Shown piece after piece: positions 1-10,850 of a DNA stretch of 64,000 bases (the stretch's first letter is position 1; the number at the start of each line of letters is the position of its first letter). The notes beneath the pieces were generated by a model. That model ran no database searches. It saw only the letters and a list, made by a program, of their open reading frames with translations, and was not told the origin of the DNA. The stretch comes from Escallonia rubra (taxonomy: Eukaryota; Streptophyta; Magnoliopsida; Escalloniales; Escalloniaceae): assembly GCA_033065855.1 (NCBI GenBank), contig JAVXUO010003081.1, positions 35,697-99,696 of the forward strand. Direction: 5' to 3'. Position numbers and translations under genes: made by a program.

Positions 1-2842
1 GTAGAAAGTAGTGTAGTTGAGGCGTGAATTGTGTTGTTCTCTTATGACGATATAATTCCTCTTGAATTATCATCATGTAGTAAGATTCTTGATCCGTCGT
101 CTTCAAGATAAAACAACTCAGTTTTCACTGTTGCTTCAATTGTATTTTTTCACAAACAAATGAAACAAAAGATTCACCCGATACCCTATCGAATATTCCA
201 CATATTCAAAATTTGTAGAGAGTTAGAAAGTATAAGAGAGAAAACTTAAATTTGCGTGTGGAAAAAATGTAAGAAATGCTCTTTTTAAAGGTAAGTTAGA
301 CGACAAATATTTAATGCAGAAGTAGCTGTTGGAAACATATTACAAAAGATTAATTGTGAAATTTAGTTCAAAATAAAGCACTATAGTAAAATATGACTGT
401 TAGTAAGAACAAGTGGGAATTAAAATAGATGGCCTAACAACTATATTTTTCAGCATAAATAGGGTATAACAGTGTAAACTTCAGAGTTTCGTATCTTCCC
501 ATTTATCCTTCCTCGCTTACGCATGCAAGTATGAGATTCAACCACGTGCTTCTTAGAAATCAATGCGTGCTTACTTAAATACTGCTTAAAGTTTCTTTTA
601 AAAAAAAACCAACGTATGACAAGTGTTTTTCAAAATGTTTAAATATGTAAAAATAAAAAATACCGCCCAAGCCGACAAGTTGATGAGGTGGCTTTAGATA
701 ATCGGTGAATGATTTTTCTAACTTGACCTCTTATGAATTGTATATAGTGAACGAAAAGCATTAAAAAAAAAAAGGGCATGCAGTTTTCAACATTTAAATA
801 AATGCGGTCCAAGGTAAAGAACTCATTTCTAGCTAGGTTTTAACCAAACAGTGCCGAATACTATCTCTCAAAACCGTTTTCATTTTTTCGGAAACCGTTT
901 CAAAGTATCATTATTAAAACTGCAAAAACCAAATCTAGCCTTGTTATTGTCCCCTTAATCTATTTCATTTTAAATATAATCCTTTTTCCTCTTTTTTTTA
1001 ATGGGTAAAGAGTAATTTCGGGTGAATCAAGACCGGGAACAGATTTAGAAAGTTTAATTGGGGGACCAAAAAAAATAAAATTTTGATGGTTAACATAATT
1101 TTTTTTGAAAGGTTCAAGTCCACATAAAACAAGATTTATTTAATCGTATAAGTTCACTATTGATAGTGAATTATTTAACTTAATAAGATTAGTCAATAGT
1201 AAATTACTAATTTTGCGTGAAAGAAAGCTTATATGCACTTATACGTGTATATGCATTACCAATCTGATTATAAATTATACGAGAACAATATTGCATGTAT
1301 AAGTTAATATACTATAAAATTTAACCAAAAAGAAAAAGAACTGACCTTGATATATTCGTGTTTCTTTATAATATGGAGATTTGAAATTTGGAAGAATGAA
1401 GATGGAGCAAGGAAAAGAGAAAGAGAAAGACTATGACCGCCAGTGACACCAAAAAAATAAAAACACAATGAAAGGAAACCCTAGTGCATTAAAATTACAT
1501 TGTAATGGCATTTCATAATTATTTTAAACGTAAGTTTTCGTTACTTTAAAAGACTAAAAAAAGTTTCAAAATTTGAGGGGTGATCGAGACTAAGTCCCTT
1601 CTCAGGCCATCTTATTGACAAACCCCATTTATCGGCCTGGTGCATTCAAATGAGCATTTTTTTTTGTATGATAGTTTAATATTTGAAGTCAAGAAGTAAA
1701 GGAAGAGAGCAAACATACTTTCTTCATCAGAGGACCAACCCTTTGGAGTTTTATATGATCCGTCTCAAAACTTTGATTAATCAGTCAAATCGCCATATAC
1801 TAACTAAAATCATGTGCCATGCACGGGAACGGAGGTAGTTGATTTTGAAGTGAGGGAAAATAAATCATGGGATTTGATGGTTGGAGTTAATGGGATTGAA
1901 GGTTATTTTGTAACCAATTAAAATTTAACACCAAATTAACTCCATTTTAAAATTGTAAGAATTCAAGAAATAGAGATTAGACGTTTGGAGGGCATAGAAG
2001 CTGCAAACCAAATATATATATATATATATATAAAACTAAAGGGGGGTGGGGATAATTCAAATTAGAACTAAAAATGGTAGATTATGAAGTTTTTGTTTTT
2101 GATAACTTCTAATAAATAAATCCCACCAAATCCAACCTCTTTTGGTGGGATTTCAGCATGTTAAACCAAATCTAATGAAATTCCACGAAATCCAATTCAA
2201 AATTCATTTTTAAGGATTACAAACAGCTAAAATTCCATTTTTAATTCCGAATCCCATGAAATTCATAGTTCCAAACAAGACCGTAAGTAACAATCTCCCC
2301 TCTTTTATTTCATTACAAGTCAATATATATAGTTTCCTCTCTCATTTATTTTCAATCATTTTTTTTATACTTTTATTCTTTTTTTGGTGGCCTTTAGTAA
2401 TAAAAACTTTAACACGGATTATTATTGTTATTAATATTACTATTTTTGTTATTAGTTGGGAGAGACTATATTTCTATCATTTTATATGCTATTTCTCATA
2501 TACATTTGTTGCTAAAAGGCTAAAAATTATACTCAAGTTCATTTTTAAGGATAAAAATTGGTACAAATACTCATATAGAAAGGTGAAGAATATTTTTTTT
2601 TGTCACTATCAATTTTGTTATTGTTATTAAGTATACAAATATAAGATTTAATTAATATTTTAACGATAATTACTCTCGTGTACGACATACATACAAAATA
2701 CGTATATTAAAATTAAAAATAAGATATCAACGCCCTCAAAATCCCTAGAAAAAACAGCACACACTACCCACTCCAACACTCCCCGCACACGGTATTACCT
2801 CCGTGTTCTCATCCATTTCTCCACCTTTACACCCCCCACCCC
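1..2842. other. AT-rich intergenic DNA
   Basis: No supportable gene is visible. The open frames here are short, A/T-rich and lack recognisable domains; the longest, at 2256-2630, reads as low-complexity hydrophobic sequence. A short TA microsatellite lies at 2012-2032. The segment around 1800-2270 has sequence of MITE-like flavour, but I could not establish paired ends or a target duplication. Confidence 0.6.
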
Positions 2843-2852
2843 TTTATAAAAA
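2843..2852 (+). promoter_or_regulatory. TATA box of the small host gene
   Basis: The stretch TTTATAAAAA lies about 80 nt before the ATG at 2929. It is followed by a CT-rich leader with a CT microsatellite at 2890-2906, a common arrangement in plant 5' leaders. No transcript data are available. Confidence 0.6.
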
Positions 2853-2928
2853 CCCCACCACACACATCCTTACTCTCTCACTAAAACTGTCTCTCTCTCT
2901 CTCTCTAAAATCCATCTCACTCACTCAC

Positions 2929-3255
2929 ATGGAAGAGCCAATCATCACCTCCCCATCGCTCAAGCACAAGCTCAAGCAGACCCTCTGCTCATCGTGCCGC
3001 TTCGGTCCGACCCGCTCGTCGGCGTGGGTCACAAGCAGGGTTCACGAGCTTCCGGAGATGAAGGAGAAGTGCCGGAGCGGGAACCAGCACCGCCGGCGGC
3101 ACTCTTCGGCGGACTTTAGGTACGACCCCTTGAGTTACTCTTTGAACTTCGAAGACGGGTTTGAGAGCGGTTACCGTGATGAGGAGCCGTTGAAGAACTT
3201 TGCTTCGAGGCTGCCGGCGTCGCCGCAGCGGTTGAAGTCTGTCATGGAACTGTGA
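2929..3255 (+). CDS. small conserved plant protein of unknown function, 108 aa
   Basis: A single uninterrupted frame starts at the ATG at 2929 and ends with TGA at 3253-3255. The open frame extends upstream, but those codons encode the CT-rich leader and begin at a non-ATG codon, so 2929 is the natural start. The protein opens with an acidic N-terminus, then SLKHKLKQTLCSSC, a basic stretch RRRHSSADFRYDPLSY, an acidic NFEDG segment, and a C-terminal FASRLPASP. The HRRRHS-(S)ADFRYDPLSYxLNF signature recalls a family of short uncharacterised angiosperm proteins, to the best of my recognition; its role is unknown. No signal peptide or membrane segment is seen. GC-rich third positions set it apart from the AT-rich flanks. 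It is the only convincing host gene in the window, with a transposon beginning about 350 bp after its stop codon. Confidence 0.8.
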   Translation: MEEPIITSPSLKHKLKQTLCSSCRFGPTRSSAWVTSRVHELPEMKEKCRSGNQHRRRHSSADFRYDPLSYSLNFEDGFESGYRDEEPLKNFASRLPASPQRLKSVMEL

Positions 3256-3605
3256 ACAGTGCAATCAATGGCCTGTAAACTTGGGGGATCAAATATGAGC
3301 ATATAACTGGAAATTGTAAATTAAATTAGACTTGTCAAGTACTTTGGTGGGTTTTGATTCACAAATATGAAAGACATCAAACAGATTTTATTATCTTTAG
3401 TTTGGCTTGAGATTGAGTGAACGGAGCATCCTTGGCACAAAATACATCTTCAAGAGAATAATTTATGTACGGAGAAATGATAAAGATAGGTTCGATTGCG
3501 GACCCGGGGAATAATGTACGGACAAGTGATAAAGATAGGCTTGAGACTGAGTGAGCCTCCATCATTGGCACTGAAATTTTCAGACGTGAATCTGAAAAAA
3601 ATTAA
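3256..3605. repeat. 3' flank with degenerate internal duplication
   Basis: Two short units occur twice with mismatches: a GGCTTGAGA(T/C)TGAGTGA unit near 3403 and 3538, and a GTACGGA(G/C)AA(A/G)TGATAAAGATAGG unit near 3470 and 3515. This probably contains the 3' UTR of the preceding gene. No polyadenylation site is assigned. Confidence 0.4.
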
Positions 3606-4240
3606 TTCTATAAGAAAAAGGGCTTTTGCCGACGAAGCGACAGAACCAATTCCGTCGCTAAAAGTCACATTCAGCGACGTAATACCCCCGTCTCTAAAAA
3701 TTTGTTGGGGAAAAACTTTTACCATCGGGGACTCTGTCGGTAAAAATATTCACTGACGGATTTTTGGAGACGGGTTTTTAGCAACGGCTTTTCCGTCGCT
3801 AATAGTTTTTTAAAAAATTGTAATTTCGATTAGATTTTTAACTATATATTTAGCGACGGAATTGCCCCGGTGCTAACCATTCCGTCGCTAAAAAGTGTTT
3901 TAGCGTCGAAGTTTTTCATCGCTAAAAATACTCGTCGCTTAAAGATGACTTTTATTGACAGACTTTTAGCGACGGACCATTTCGTCGCTAAAAGTCCTGT
4001 CATAAATAGCCCCCTTCCCATCTTTCTCTCTCATTGTTTTCTCTCTCGGTTTCTCACTCACTCACTCATTTCCTCCCTCTGACGACCCCCTCTGACGATA
4101 CCCCCTCCGGCGACGCCCCCTGGCTACATTCCCCCCCCCCCCCCCGACGCCGTGCCTCTCGACTTTTCCCAAGCCCTCCACTACTTCGCCACCACCTCCG
4201 CGGCACCACCTCCTCCCTTAAGCTCCATTTTACCCTAATG
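3606..4240 (+). repeat. CACTA-5 5' subterminal repeats and CT-rich leader
   Basis: Many direct and inverted copies of TTTAGCGACGGA / TCCGTCGCTAAA lie at 3606-4012. In CACTA elements such arrays are the usual binding sites for TNPA-type proteins. They are followed by a CT-rich leader (4013-4240) with an 18-C run near 4128, like the transcribed leader after the same repeats in CACTA-1. Confidence 0.7.
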
Positions 4241-5145
4241 TATTACAATGCATGTGGTTTAATTCATGTAAGTGTAATTGAATTGAATTTGTTATAATGT
4301 GTAGTGTAATTGAATTGAATTTGTTATAATGTATAATGTAATTGTATATGGTTTGTTATAATTGCTATAATTGTTATAATGTTTAATTGTACTAGGAGTT
4401 TAATTAACCCTAATTAAATCCTAATTAAGCTCTAATTAATACTAAGTAACCCTAATTGAACCCGATTAATCATAATTAACCCTAATTAGTGTTAATTAGC
4501 CCTAATTAATTAGTCCTAATTAACACATGAATTAGCCCTAATTAATCTAAGTAAACCCTAATTTGCCTTAGTTAGTCCTAATTAACACTAATTGGCCCTA
4601 ATTAATATCAATTAACCCCAATTGAACCCGATTAACCCTTTTAAGGAACTTCTAATCAACCCTAGTTAACCCTAATTAATTCCTAATACAACTTGAAGTA
4701 ACCCTAATTAATCTAATTAAACCCTAATTATCCAAATTAATCATAATTAGCCCCGATAAACCCTAACTAAACCCTAATTAATTCTAGTTAACCTAATTAG
4801 GGTTAACCCCGATAAACCCTAACTAAACCCTAATTAGCACTAATTAGCCCTAATTAATACTAATTAACTCTAATAGAACCCGATTAACCCTGATAACCCT
4901 TAATTAACCTAATTAAACCCTAATTATCCAAATTAACCATAATTAAATCCTAATTAGCCCAGATAAACCCTAACTAAATCCTAATTAGCCCTACTTCTTA
5001 GCCTTGATAAACCATAATTAACATTTTTAAACCCTAATTATCCTAATACATCCTTAATTAACCCGGATAAACCTAAATACAACTCTAACCCTAACTAAAC
5101 CATAAACCCTGTCACAATCACAAGTGACACAATATCAACTCCGTG
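4241..5145. repeat. CCCTAATTA-type degenerate array
   Basis: About 0.9 kb of irregular repeats of CCCTAATTAA / CCTAATTAG with occasional CCCTAAA units. The same kind of array is found at the same relative place in CACTA-1 (15434-16560) and CACTA-2, so it belongs to the transposon and is not a chromosomal telomere remnant. Confidence 0.75.
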
Positions 5146-5463
5146 AATAAACTCCATATTCCACTGAGAAACGTGAGTTGGCTGCCCACATTAGGAATAT
5201 TATGTTATTTTGTGGTGTCCATTGACAACGAGTTAGTTACAACTTGTTGTCAACGAATTTGAAAGTGAATCATTTTGGATATGGCATGTTCTTGCAAATT
5301 AACCTAATTATTCCATTTTTTAAAAAAATTGAAATTTCAAAAAGATGGTTACATATGTTACCAATTTTTAAACGCATGCATGCATAAAACCTTTAATTCC
5401 CGTTCAAAGATACTCATTACAAAGTAATGCTTTGTAATGAGCTTTTGGATGTCCAGTTTGGAC

Positions 5464-5745
5464 AATTTGGAAAAGCTAAGTGTTTATAAAACAGTGTATC
5501 GATTCATGCTCTGTGTTCTATGTCGTGGATATTTGGTAGACGTTCTCCAATGTTTCTCCAGGTGCATACAGAGCTAGATCTGATGTTCTAACATCCATTA
5601 ATTCTTGCAAGAGAAAGATTTGACGGATGTTAGAACACCTGATGTCGTGTACTTGGAGAAATACGGGGAGGTGCCACCAAATTTTTCTCAGATATAGGAC
5701 TAAGCATGAGTTGGTAACTGTTTTATAAACATGTGTTTTTCCTAA
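5464..5745. other. long imperfect hairpin upstream of TNPD (CACTA-5 copy)
   Basis: The left arm includes GTTTATAAAACAGT and GATGTTCTAACATCC. The right arm carries their reverse complements, GGATGTTAGAACACC and ACTGTTTTATAAACATG. Each arm is about 130 nt and the loop is short. It is positionally equivalent to the hairpins in CACTA-1, -2 and -6. Confidence 0.7.
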
Positions 5746-5779
5746 ATGGGATATGACCACTATACATTAGAGAACGGAG

Positions 5780-5782
<3 letters not shown>

Positions 5783-5844
<62 letters not shown>
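5783..5844. repeat. TA microsatellite at MULE left border
   Basis: About 31 TA units abut the first base of the MULE terminal repeat. The uninterrupted CACTA-1 equivalent (near 17195) has only a short AT stretch, so the tract probably grew from the MULE target site. Confidence 0.8.
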
Positions 5845-5846
<2 letters not shown>

Positions 5847-6110
5847 GAGCTGATCCGTTGAGAGCGTGGGCAAAATAGGAGAAGTTGCAAACGCGATCTG
5901 ACTGTCCATCCCGAAAGATGGACGGTCCAGATCGTGCCTTTTTCAAAAGCTGTCAGTCGTCCGCCATACTGTATGGCGGACGGGTTTTTTTTACCTTTTT
6001 GCCCTCCGTCACTGTTCGCTACACTGTATGGCGGAGGGCATTAAAGTCCTGATGGGAGACAACAAAAAGTCGTCCGCGATACTGTGTAGCGGACGTCCCT
6101 TAGGCTGACA
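5845..6110 (+). repeat. MULE left terminal inverted repeat
   Basis: About 266 bp, matching 27851-28115 in inverted orientation with few differences. It is built from successive palindromes: GATCTGACTGTCC..GGACGGTCCAGATC (about 5896-5936), a GTCCGCCATAC palindrome (5958-5982), an imperfect CCCTCCG..CGGAGGG palindrome (6001-6038) and a GTCCGCGATAC one (about 6070-6096). Confidence 0.9.
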
Positions 6111-6849
6111 CCTGACCCCTGCCTGACACGAAACAACAAAAAAGGTATCCGCTATACAGTAGAGCGGACCTGACAGCTGTCAGGTCATTTCTGCACGTGT
6201 CAAAGTGTCGGGAATAATTTCCACTATACAGTATTGCGGACAGGCGCTTCCCGTATACCCCCGAAGTTCTGATTCTCAGCTCTTTCGGCAAAATTCTCAA
6301 GCTCTTTCCGCAAAATTTTCTTCTCCTTCGGATTCACCTGGCTTCCATTTTCGGCTCCCCTCAAGCTTCTTCGAGTAAAACTTGCTTCAATCTTCTTCAC
6401 TCAAGCAAGGTAAGTTTCTGATCTCAGATATTTTCTAGGTGGATTGACTGATAAAGTATATTTTTTTTTGGGCAAAAAAATATAAATTTCTGATGATGTT
6501 CTAGAAATTAATTTGTTAACTTTAAAGAAGTTTATTGTAGTTAATTTTGATTTTTTTGAGGGGCGCTAACTTCAGCACATCTATCCTATTTAAATTCGAA
6601 TTTTTTGAGATACGTTTGTTGTATTTTGGCATGATGAATTTGTCTAACGCTCTTACTAATTTTAATTTGTTATGTTCAATAAATCTATAATTAGCAAAAT
6701 GGGAGACTTTTGAGATTATGTATATGGTATATTTGTCATCTTAAATTTGTCTATTCGTCAAGATAATTTTAAGGTAATATTTTCAGTTGAAGATGTCATT
6801 TGATTGTTCAGCGTAGTCTATATTTCTACATATAGGGAGCTGTTTCACA
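6111..6849 (+). promoter_or_regulatory. MULE transposase promoter region, 5' leader and leader intron
   Basis: Two further palindromic sites (CCGCTATACAGTAGAGCGGA near 6150 and one near 6225) precede a CT-rich leader (about 6290-6409). The junction CAAG|GTAAGT at 6410 and the acceptor TTTTCAG ending 6786 define a likely 377-nt 5' UTR intron in AT-rich sequence. The coding ATG follows at 6850. These are motif-based predictions. Confidence 0.5.
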
Positions 6850-9146
6850 ATGTCTGATTTCGTGTCGAGCTCCAACACCTCCGTAGATGCTAGTGATCCG
6901 TATCTAGGACGAACCTTTCAAACATTGGAGGAAGCTGGAGAATGTTTCCGAGCGTATTCATTCAGGGTTGGATTTGGCGTTAGAATAAAGACTTCAAGAA
7001 CGAGCAACATAACGAGAAAGATATGCTCTCGCTTATACGAGTGCCATAGGGGCAGAAACCCAGTGCAAAATGAGACACGCGTAGGCAACGAGGACAGTGA
7101 TGACGAAATAGGATATTCACGCAGAAGACGGGACTTCTTTGCGCGAACGAATTGCCAGGTCAAGATGTTCGTAAGCTATAAAGCCAAGCAAAATCATTGG
7201 CTTATTAGCAGCCTGGAACTGGCACACAATCACCCGTTAGTAACCCCTTCTAAGGTGAGTCAGATGCATCAACACAAGAAGATGTGAAAGGTCGCGAGGA
7301 GCCTCATTCACACAATGAGCGATGCGCGGCTAGAACCTACCGACATGATTAATGTTCTTGCTGAGTAGGCCGGGGGAATTCAAAATTTGAACTTTAACAC
7401 GACAGACGTTCGCAACGCGGTCCGAACCCATAGACGAGCCGTGTATGACCTCAATGATGCTCAAGCCACAATGAGCCTATTGAAGCGGATGCAGATGGAG
7501 GACCCGCAGTTTACCTTCGATTATAAACTTGACGACGAGCATCGAGTTAGCATAATTTTTTGGGTCGACGGTCGTTCCAGGCTTGCTTATAAGCATTTTG
7601 GGGATGTTGTGACTTTCGACACCACATACCGTACCAACAAGTACTCGATGCCGTTTGCCCCTTTCACGGGGGTCAATCATCATTATCACTCTATCCTGTT
7701 CGGGTTCGCCTTGTTAAGGGACGAGAGCGAGAGTTCTTTTGAATGGTTGTTTAGGGCGTGGCTGGAAGCCATGAACTTCAAAGCACCCAACGTTATCATC
7801 ACCGATCAAGATTTGGCAATGAAGAATGCTATGCCACCGTCTTCCCAGATACTCGACACAACTTGTGCACTTGGCACATAAGCAACAAATACCCCGAACG
7901 TTTGCATCACGTGTACGCAAAGTTTTTAAACTTCAAAGAGGATTTTGACACGTGCGTTAGCAAGTCGTTAACGATTGAGGAATTTGAGGAGAGGTGGGAA
8001 AAGCTTGTTGAGGATTACTCATTGCAAGACAACGGGTGGCTCCAGCACTTGTACGAGCTCAAAGAGCAATGGATTTGCGTTTACACGAGGAGGCATTTTT
8101 CTGCGGGCATGAAAACGACGGGCAGGAGTGAATCTATGAATGCCACGTTCGATAATTACGTGGGTACAACTACCAGTTTGAAGAGTTTCGTCACATCCGC
8201 AGAGAAAGCGGTTGCGTCGTTGTTCGTGAAAGAAAGGGCTGCAGACTTTGCAACCACGTACAAACAGAGGAGAAGGTTGCTTGAGACCCCGTTGGATCTG
8301 AACGGTGCCAAAGTCTATACGAAGGAGATCTTCTTGCTATACCAAGTAGAGCTGCAAAAATCGGGACGGTACTGTATAAACAAGGTGGCGGAGAAGTCTA
8401 CGCGTGCGTACAAGGTTTATTTGCTCGTGAATGACCTCGTTCCTGAGAAGCTGCGCAGAATGTATACGGTGAGCCACGACACATTGACGGACTCGGTGAC
8501 ATGTGTTTGCAAGAAGTTTGAGTTCCATGGCATCCTGTGTAGACACATTCTGCGCTTTTTCACCCAGAAGAATATCAGGACAATCCCCGATAAATACGTC
8601 TTGCCACCGTGGATGAAAGGTGCTAACAGGTTGCACGGTACCATTGCTTTTCCGGAGCACCCGTATACTGACTTTGAAGAATCGGAGACGTTGCAGTATA
8701 ATCATCTGGTGACGAGTTTCACCCGTTTGTCCGTAAAGGCTGCTGCTTCAATGGTCGGTTATAAACATCTCCTCGATGCAGCTCAGCAGCAAGAGCCCAT
8801 CGTCGACCAGTTGGAAGCAGCTTCAGTCACCAATGCGATTGACACCGAGCCTACGACGGGGGTATCAGAAGATGACGAGCCGAGGGAGGAAGACGACAAT
8901 GATATTTGTTTGTTGGATCCAATTATATCGCAAACGAAAGGCCGCAAGAGATCTACGCGGATGAAAAGCTCTATTGAAACGGCAACTCAACCTAAAAAGC
9001 TACGAAGGTGTGCATTGTGCAACAAAATGACCGACCACGACAAGCGGAACCATTACAAGGCACTGGGGATAAGTTCAGGGGGTTTGCAAGACGGGGAAGA
9101 AGGTGACGCCGAAGATGAGGACGAACAAGCTGCAGTGGACCTTTAA
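6850..9146 (+). pseudogene. MULE transposase (FAR1 N-terminus, MULE DDE domain, SWIM zinc finger), broken
   Basis: The first frame (6850-7287) gives a FAR1-type DNA-binding region with paired Cys and His ending ELAHNHPL. In-frame TGA at 7285-7287 and TAG at about 7366-7368 follow. The same frame then reopens as the MULE catalytic domain, with FDTTYRTNKY (first Asp) and ITDQDLAMKN (second Asp). At about 7832-7840 a one-base loss shifts reading into the frame that ends at 9146; the bridge is KN then ATVFPDTRHNLCTWH. The candidate catalytic Glu lies in RSESMNATF, and the SWIM motif is CVCKKFEFHGILCRH. An acidic, Lys-rich tail follows, with a further CALCNKMTDHDKRNH Cys/His cluster. Length after joining is about 765 codons, normal for MURA/FAR1-like proteins. 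Two stops and one frameshift mean this copy cannot make full-length transposase. Confidence 0.9.
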
Positions 9147-9494
9147 TTTTTTGTACAACGTTATGACATTTGTAATAATTTTCGGAGGGATAATTTTTCC
9201 ACCGAATACTGGAATTTTTTAAAAATTGACCTATGAGAGGCCATCAAATTAAATCTATAGTCTTTATTTCTTTTTTTTTTTTGTAAGCCCCGTTCGCTAT
9301 ACAATATAGCGGACGTCATGAGCAGGAAAAGTTTTGGTCTGCTTTTTACGTCCGCTATACAATATAACATACTTCATCGCAGTAAAACTTTTGGTCTTCT
9401 TTTACGTCCGCTATACAATATAGCGGACGTCATCGAAGAAAAACTTTTGGTGTTCTTTTATGTCCGCTATACAATGTGGCGGATAACTCTATCC
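9147..9494. repeat. palindrome cluster between transposase and B3 gene
   Basis: Four sites of the family half-site GTCCGCTATAC, three with a readable inverted partner, occur near 9288, 9349, 9407 and 9461, separated by a degenerate 60-bp unit containing AAAACTTTTGGT. They sit immediately upstream of the predicted B3 promoter. Confidence 0.75.
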
Positions 9495-9509
9495 TAATAT
9501 ATATATTAA
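9495..9509 (+). promoter_or_regulatory. TATA-like element of the B3 gene
   Basis: TAATATATATATTAA lies about 140 nt before the B3 ATG and just after the last palindrome of the upstream cluster. Assignment is by motif and position only. Confidence 0.4.
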
Positions 9510-9646
9510 TCATATCGGGCAATCAACTGTTATCAGTCCTATCTGAGGGCACTCTCTCTGTCTCGAACATCTAGCCCAGGCCGCTACTCCATCTCCGGCA
9601 CCCACATCTCCGGCGTTAAACCGCCCTCCCCTCAACGCCGACCTCG

Positions 9647-10115
9647 ATGGCTTCTGGATCGGAGACCACCAACGATTTTATTGGTAACTTGCACCTGGCA
9701 GGCAAACACTTTTTCAAAGTCATGATGCCGGGGTTTGAGATTGAACTTGTAGGCGATCCCTCTTTCTCTATATTTTCGTGTGTTAAATGTTTGATATTTT
9801 GGTTAAAAACTAACCTATTTTTTGTATTGTGTTTGTTAGGACATACCAGAAGCCTTGACCAATCAATTTACAACAATTCATGACAGTGCAAGATTATATA
9901 GCCACAAGGGGGCATGGCAGGTTGAAATCAAGCTGAAGCCTGGCCGACCCCAAAAAAAGCAATTCGCAGAGGGTTGGAACGTCTTCGTGCGCCAGCATGG
10001 CCTCGAACTCGGGGACTTTGTAGTGTTTGAACACTTTGGGTGGTGGGATTTTCAAGTTGTAATCTTTGATCGGAGCACTTGTGAAAAAATTTCTTTCCCC
10101 CAATGTGAACCCTAA
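9647..10115 (+). CDS. B3 DNA-binding domain protein, MULE cargo, 125 aa, one intron
   Basis: Exon 1 is 9647-9748 and exon 2 is 9840-10115, with a GT..AG intron 9749-9839 falling exactly between codons. Joined, they give 125 codons without a stop. The protein is essentially a single B3 fold. It has FFKVMMPGF near residue 22 (the F-K-V-x-x-P start of B3), then IPEALTNQF, WQVEIKLK, a basic KKQF, the GWNVFVRQHGLELGDFVVFEH block (W, F, L-x-x-G-D), and FQVVIFD at the end. This resembles REM-type B3 proteins, which bind DNA in the nucleus. It lies 500 bp after the transposase pseudogene on the same strand, inside the MULE. It has not decayed although the transposase has three lesions, which suggests either later arrival or selection; both are inference. 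Whether it is a captured host gene or a long-term component of the element is open. Confidence 0.8.
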
Positions 10116-10475
10116 ATTATTATTAATAAAATAATTTATGTTCTTGTCCATTGTGTGTCGAAATTTTTCCTCGCTTAGTTATGCTTAATTGTGCTTAATT
10201 GTGTCGTTCGAGATTCCCTCGATATATTGAGATCGTTGATTGTGAATCGTACGTTAATTGTGTCGTTTGAGATTCCGTCGGTATATTGAGATCGTTGATT
10301 GTGAATCGTACGTTCTTTATTGTTTATCGATATTGAGATTGTTGATTCTGACGCCAAAACAAGTCTTCGGGGCGCCAATTTATTAAAACAACATTATGCT
10401 ACAATGCGACTAAAACAAGCCTTTGGGCGCCAATTTATTAAAACTGCTGTACGCTACAACGTCTACCCCTACTAC
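10116..10475. repeat. two short tandem duplications after the B3 gene
   Basis: A 59-bp unit (GTGTCGTT(C/T)GAGATTCC..) is repeated at 10201 and 10260, and a 56-bp unit (AAAACAAG..GGGCGCCAATTTATT) at 10356 and 10412. There is no coding potential. Confidence 0.7.
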
Positions 10476-10838
10476 ATAGCGGACATAAGGCCTCCGCTTA
10501 GGCCGGGGTTCGGGAAGGTCGAAACTAAGTGTCTGGTTCGTGCCAACCATTTTCTGGTCCAAGTTGCAGACAATGATCTGCTGCACCACTATGACGTAAG
10601 CTTGGTCATGTATTCTGCGGGGCAGTCCGCTATACTATATAGCGGACATAGATAGGAGGAAAAAAAACGAGAGAATTGGAGACTTTCCCTCTGCGGGGCT
10701 GTCCGCTATACTATATAGCGGACCTAGGAGAGCAAAATGGTTGTCTGCAACTTGGACCAGAAAATGGTTGGCACGGACCAGACACTTAGTTCCGACCTTC
10801 CCGAACCCCGGCCTAAGCGGAGGCTTTATGTCCGCTAT
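10476..10838. repeat. 98-bp near-perfect inverted repeat with palindromic loop
   Basis: Arms at 10476-10573 and 10741-10838 are reverse complements with only scattered mismatches; for example GCCGGGGTTCGGGAAGGTCG pairs with CGACCTTCCCGAACCCCGGC apart from one base. The 167-bp loop contains two more copies of the GTCCGCTATAC palindrome (near 10626 and 10700), and the arm ends themselves carry half-sites. Transcribed, this would form a long duplex. Confidence 0.9.
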
Positions 10839-10850
10839 AGAACTCGATCT

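Noticed and set aside
1800-2275. Possible MITE with ends near 1805 and 2275
   Set aside because: Self-similar segments are weak and neither clear terminal repeats nor a target duplication could be read.
2256-2630. 124-codon open frame upstream of the host gene
   Set aside because: A/T-rich low complexity, hydrophobic and repetitive, no domain; typical chance frame.
3603-3605. Target-site duplication for CACTA-5
   Set aside because: Left flank TAA and right flank TTG do not match; the old end is too eroded to call.
6600-6845. Extra coding exon upstream of the MULE transposase ATG
   Set aside because: AT-rich with intron-like character; the domain begins soon after the ATG at 6850.
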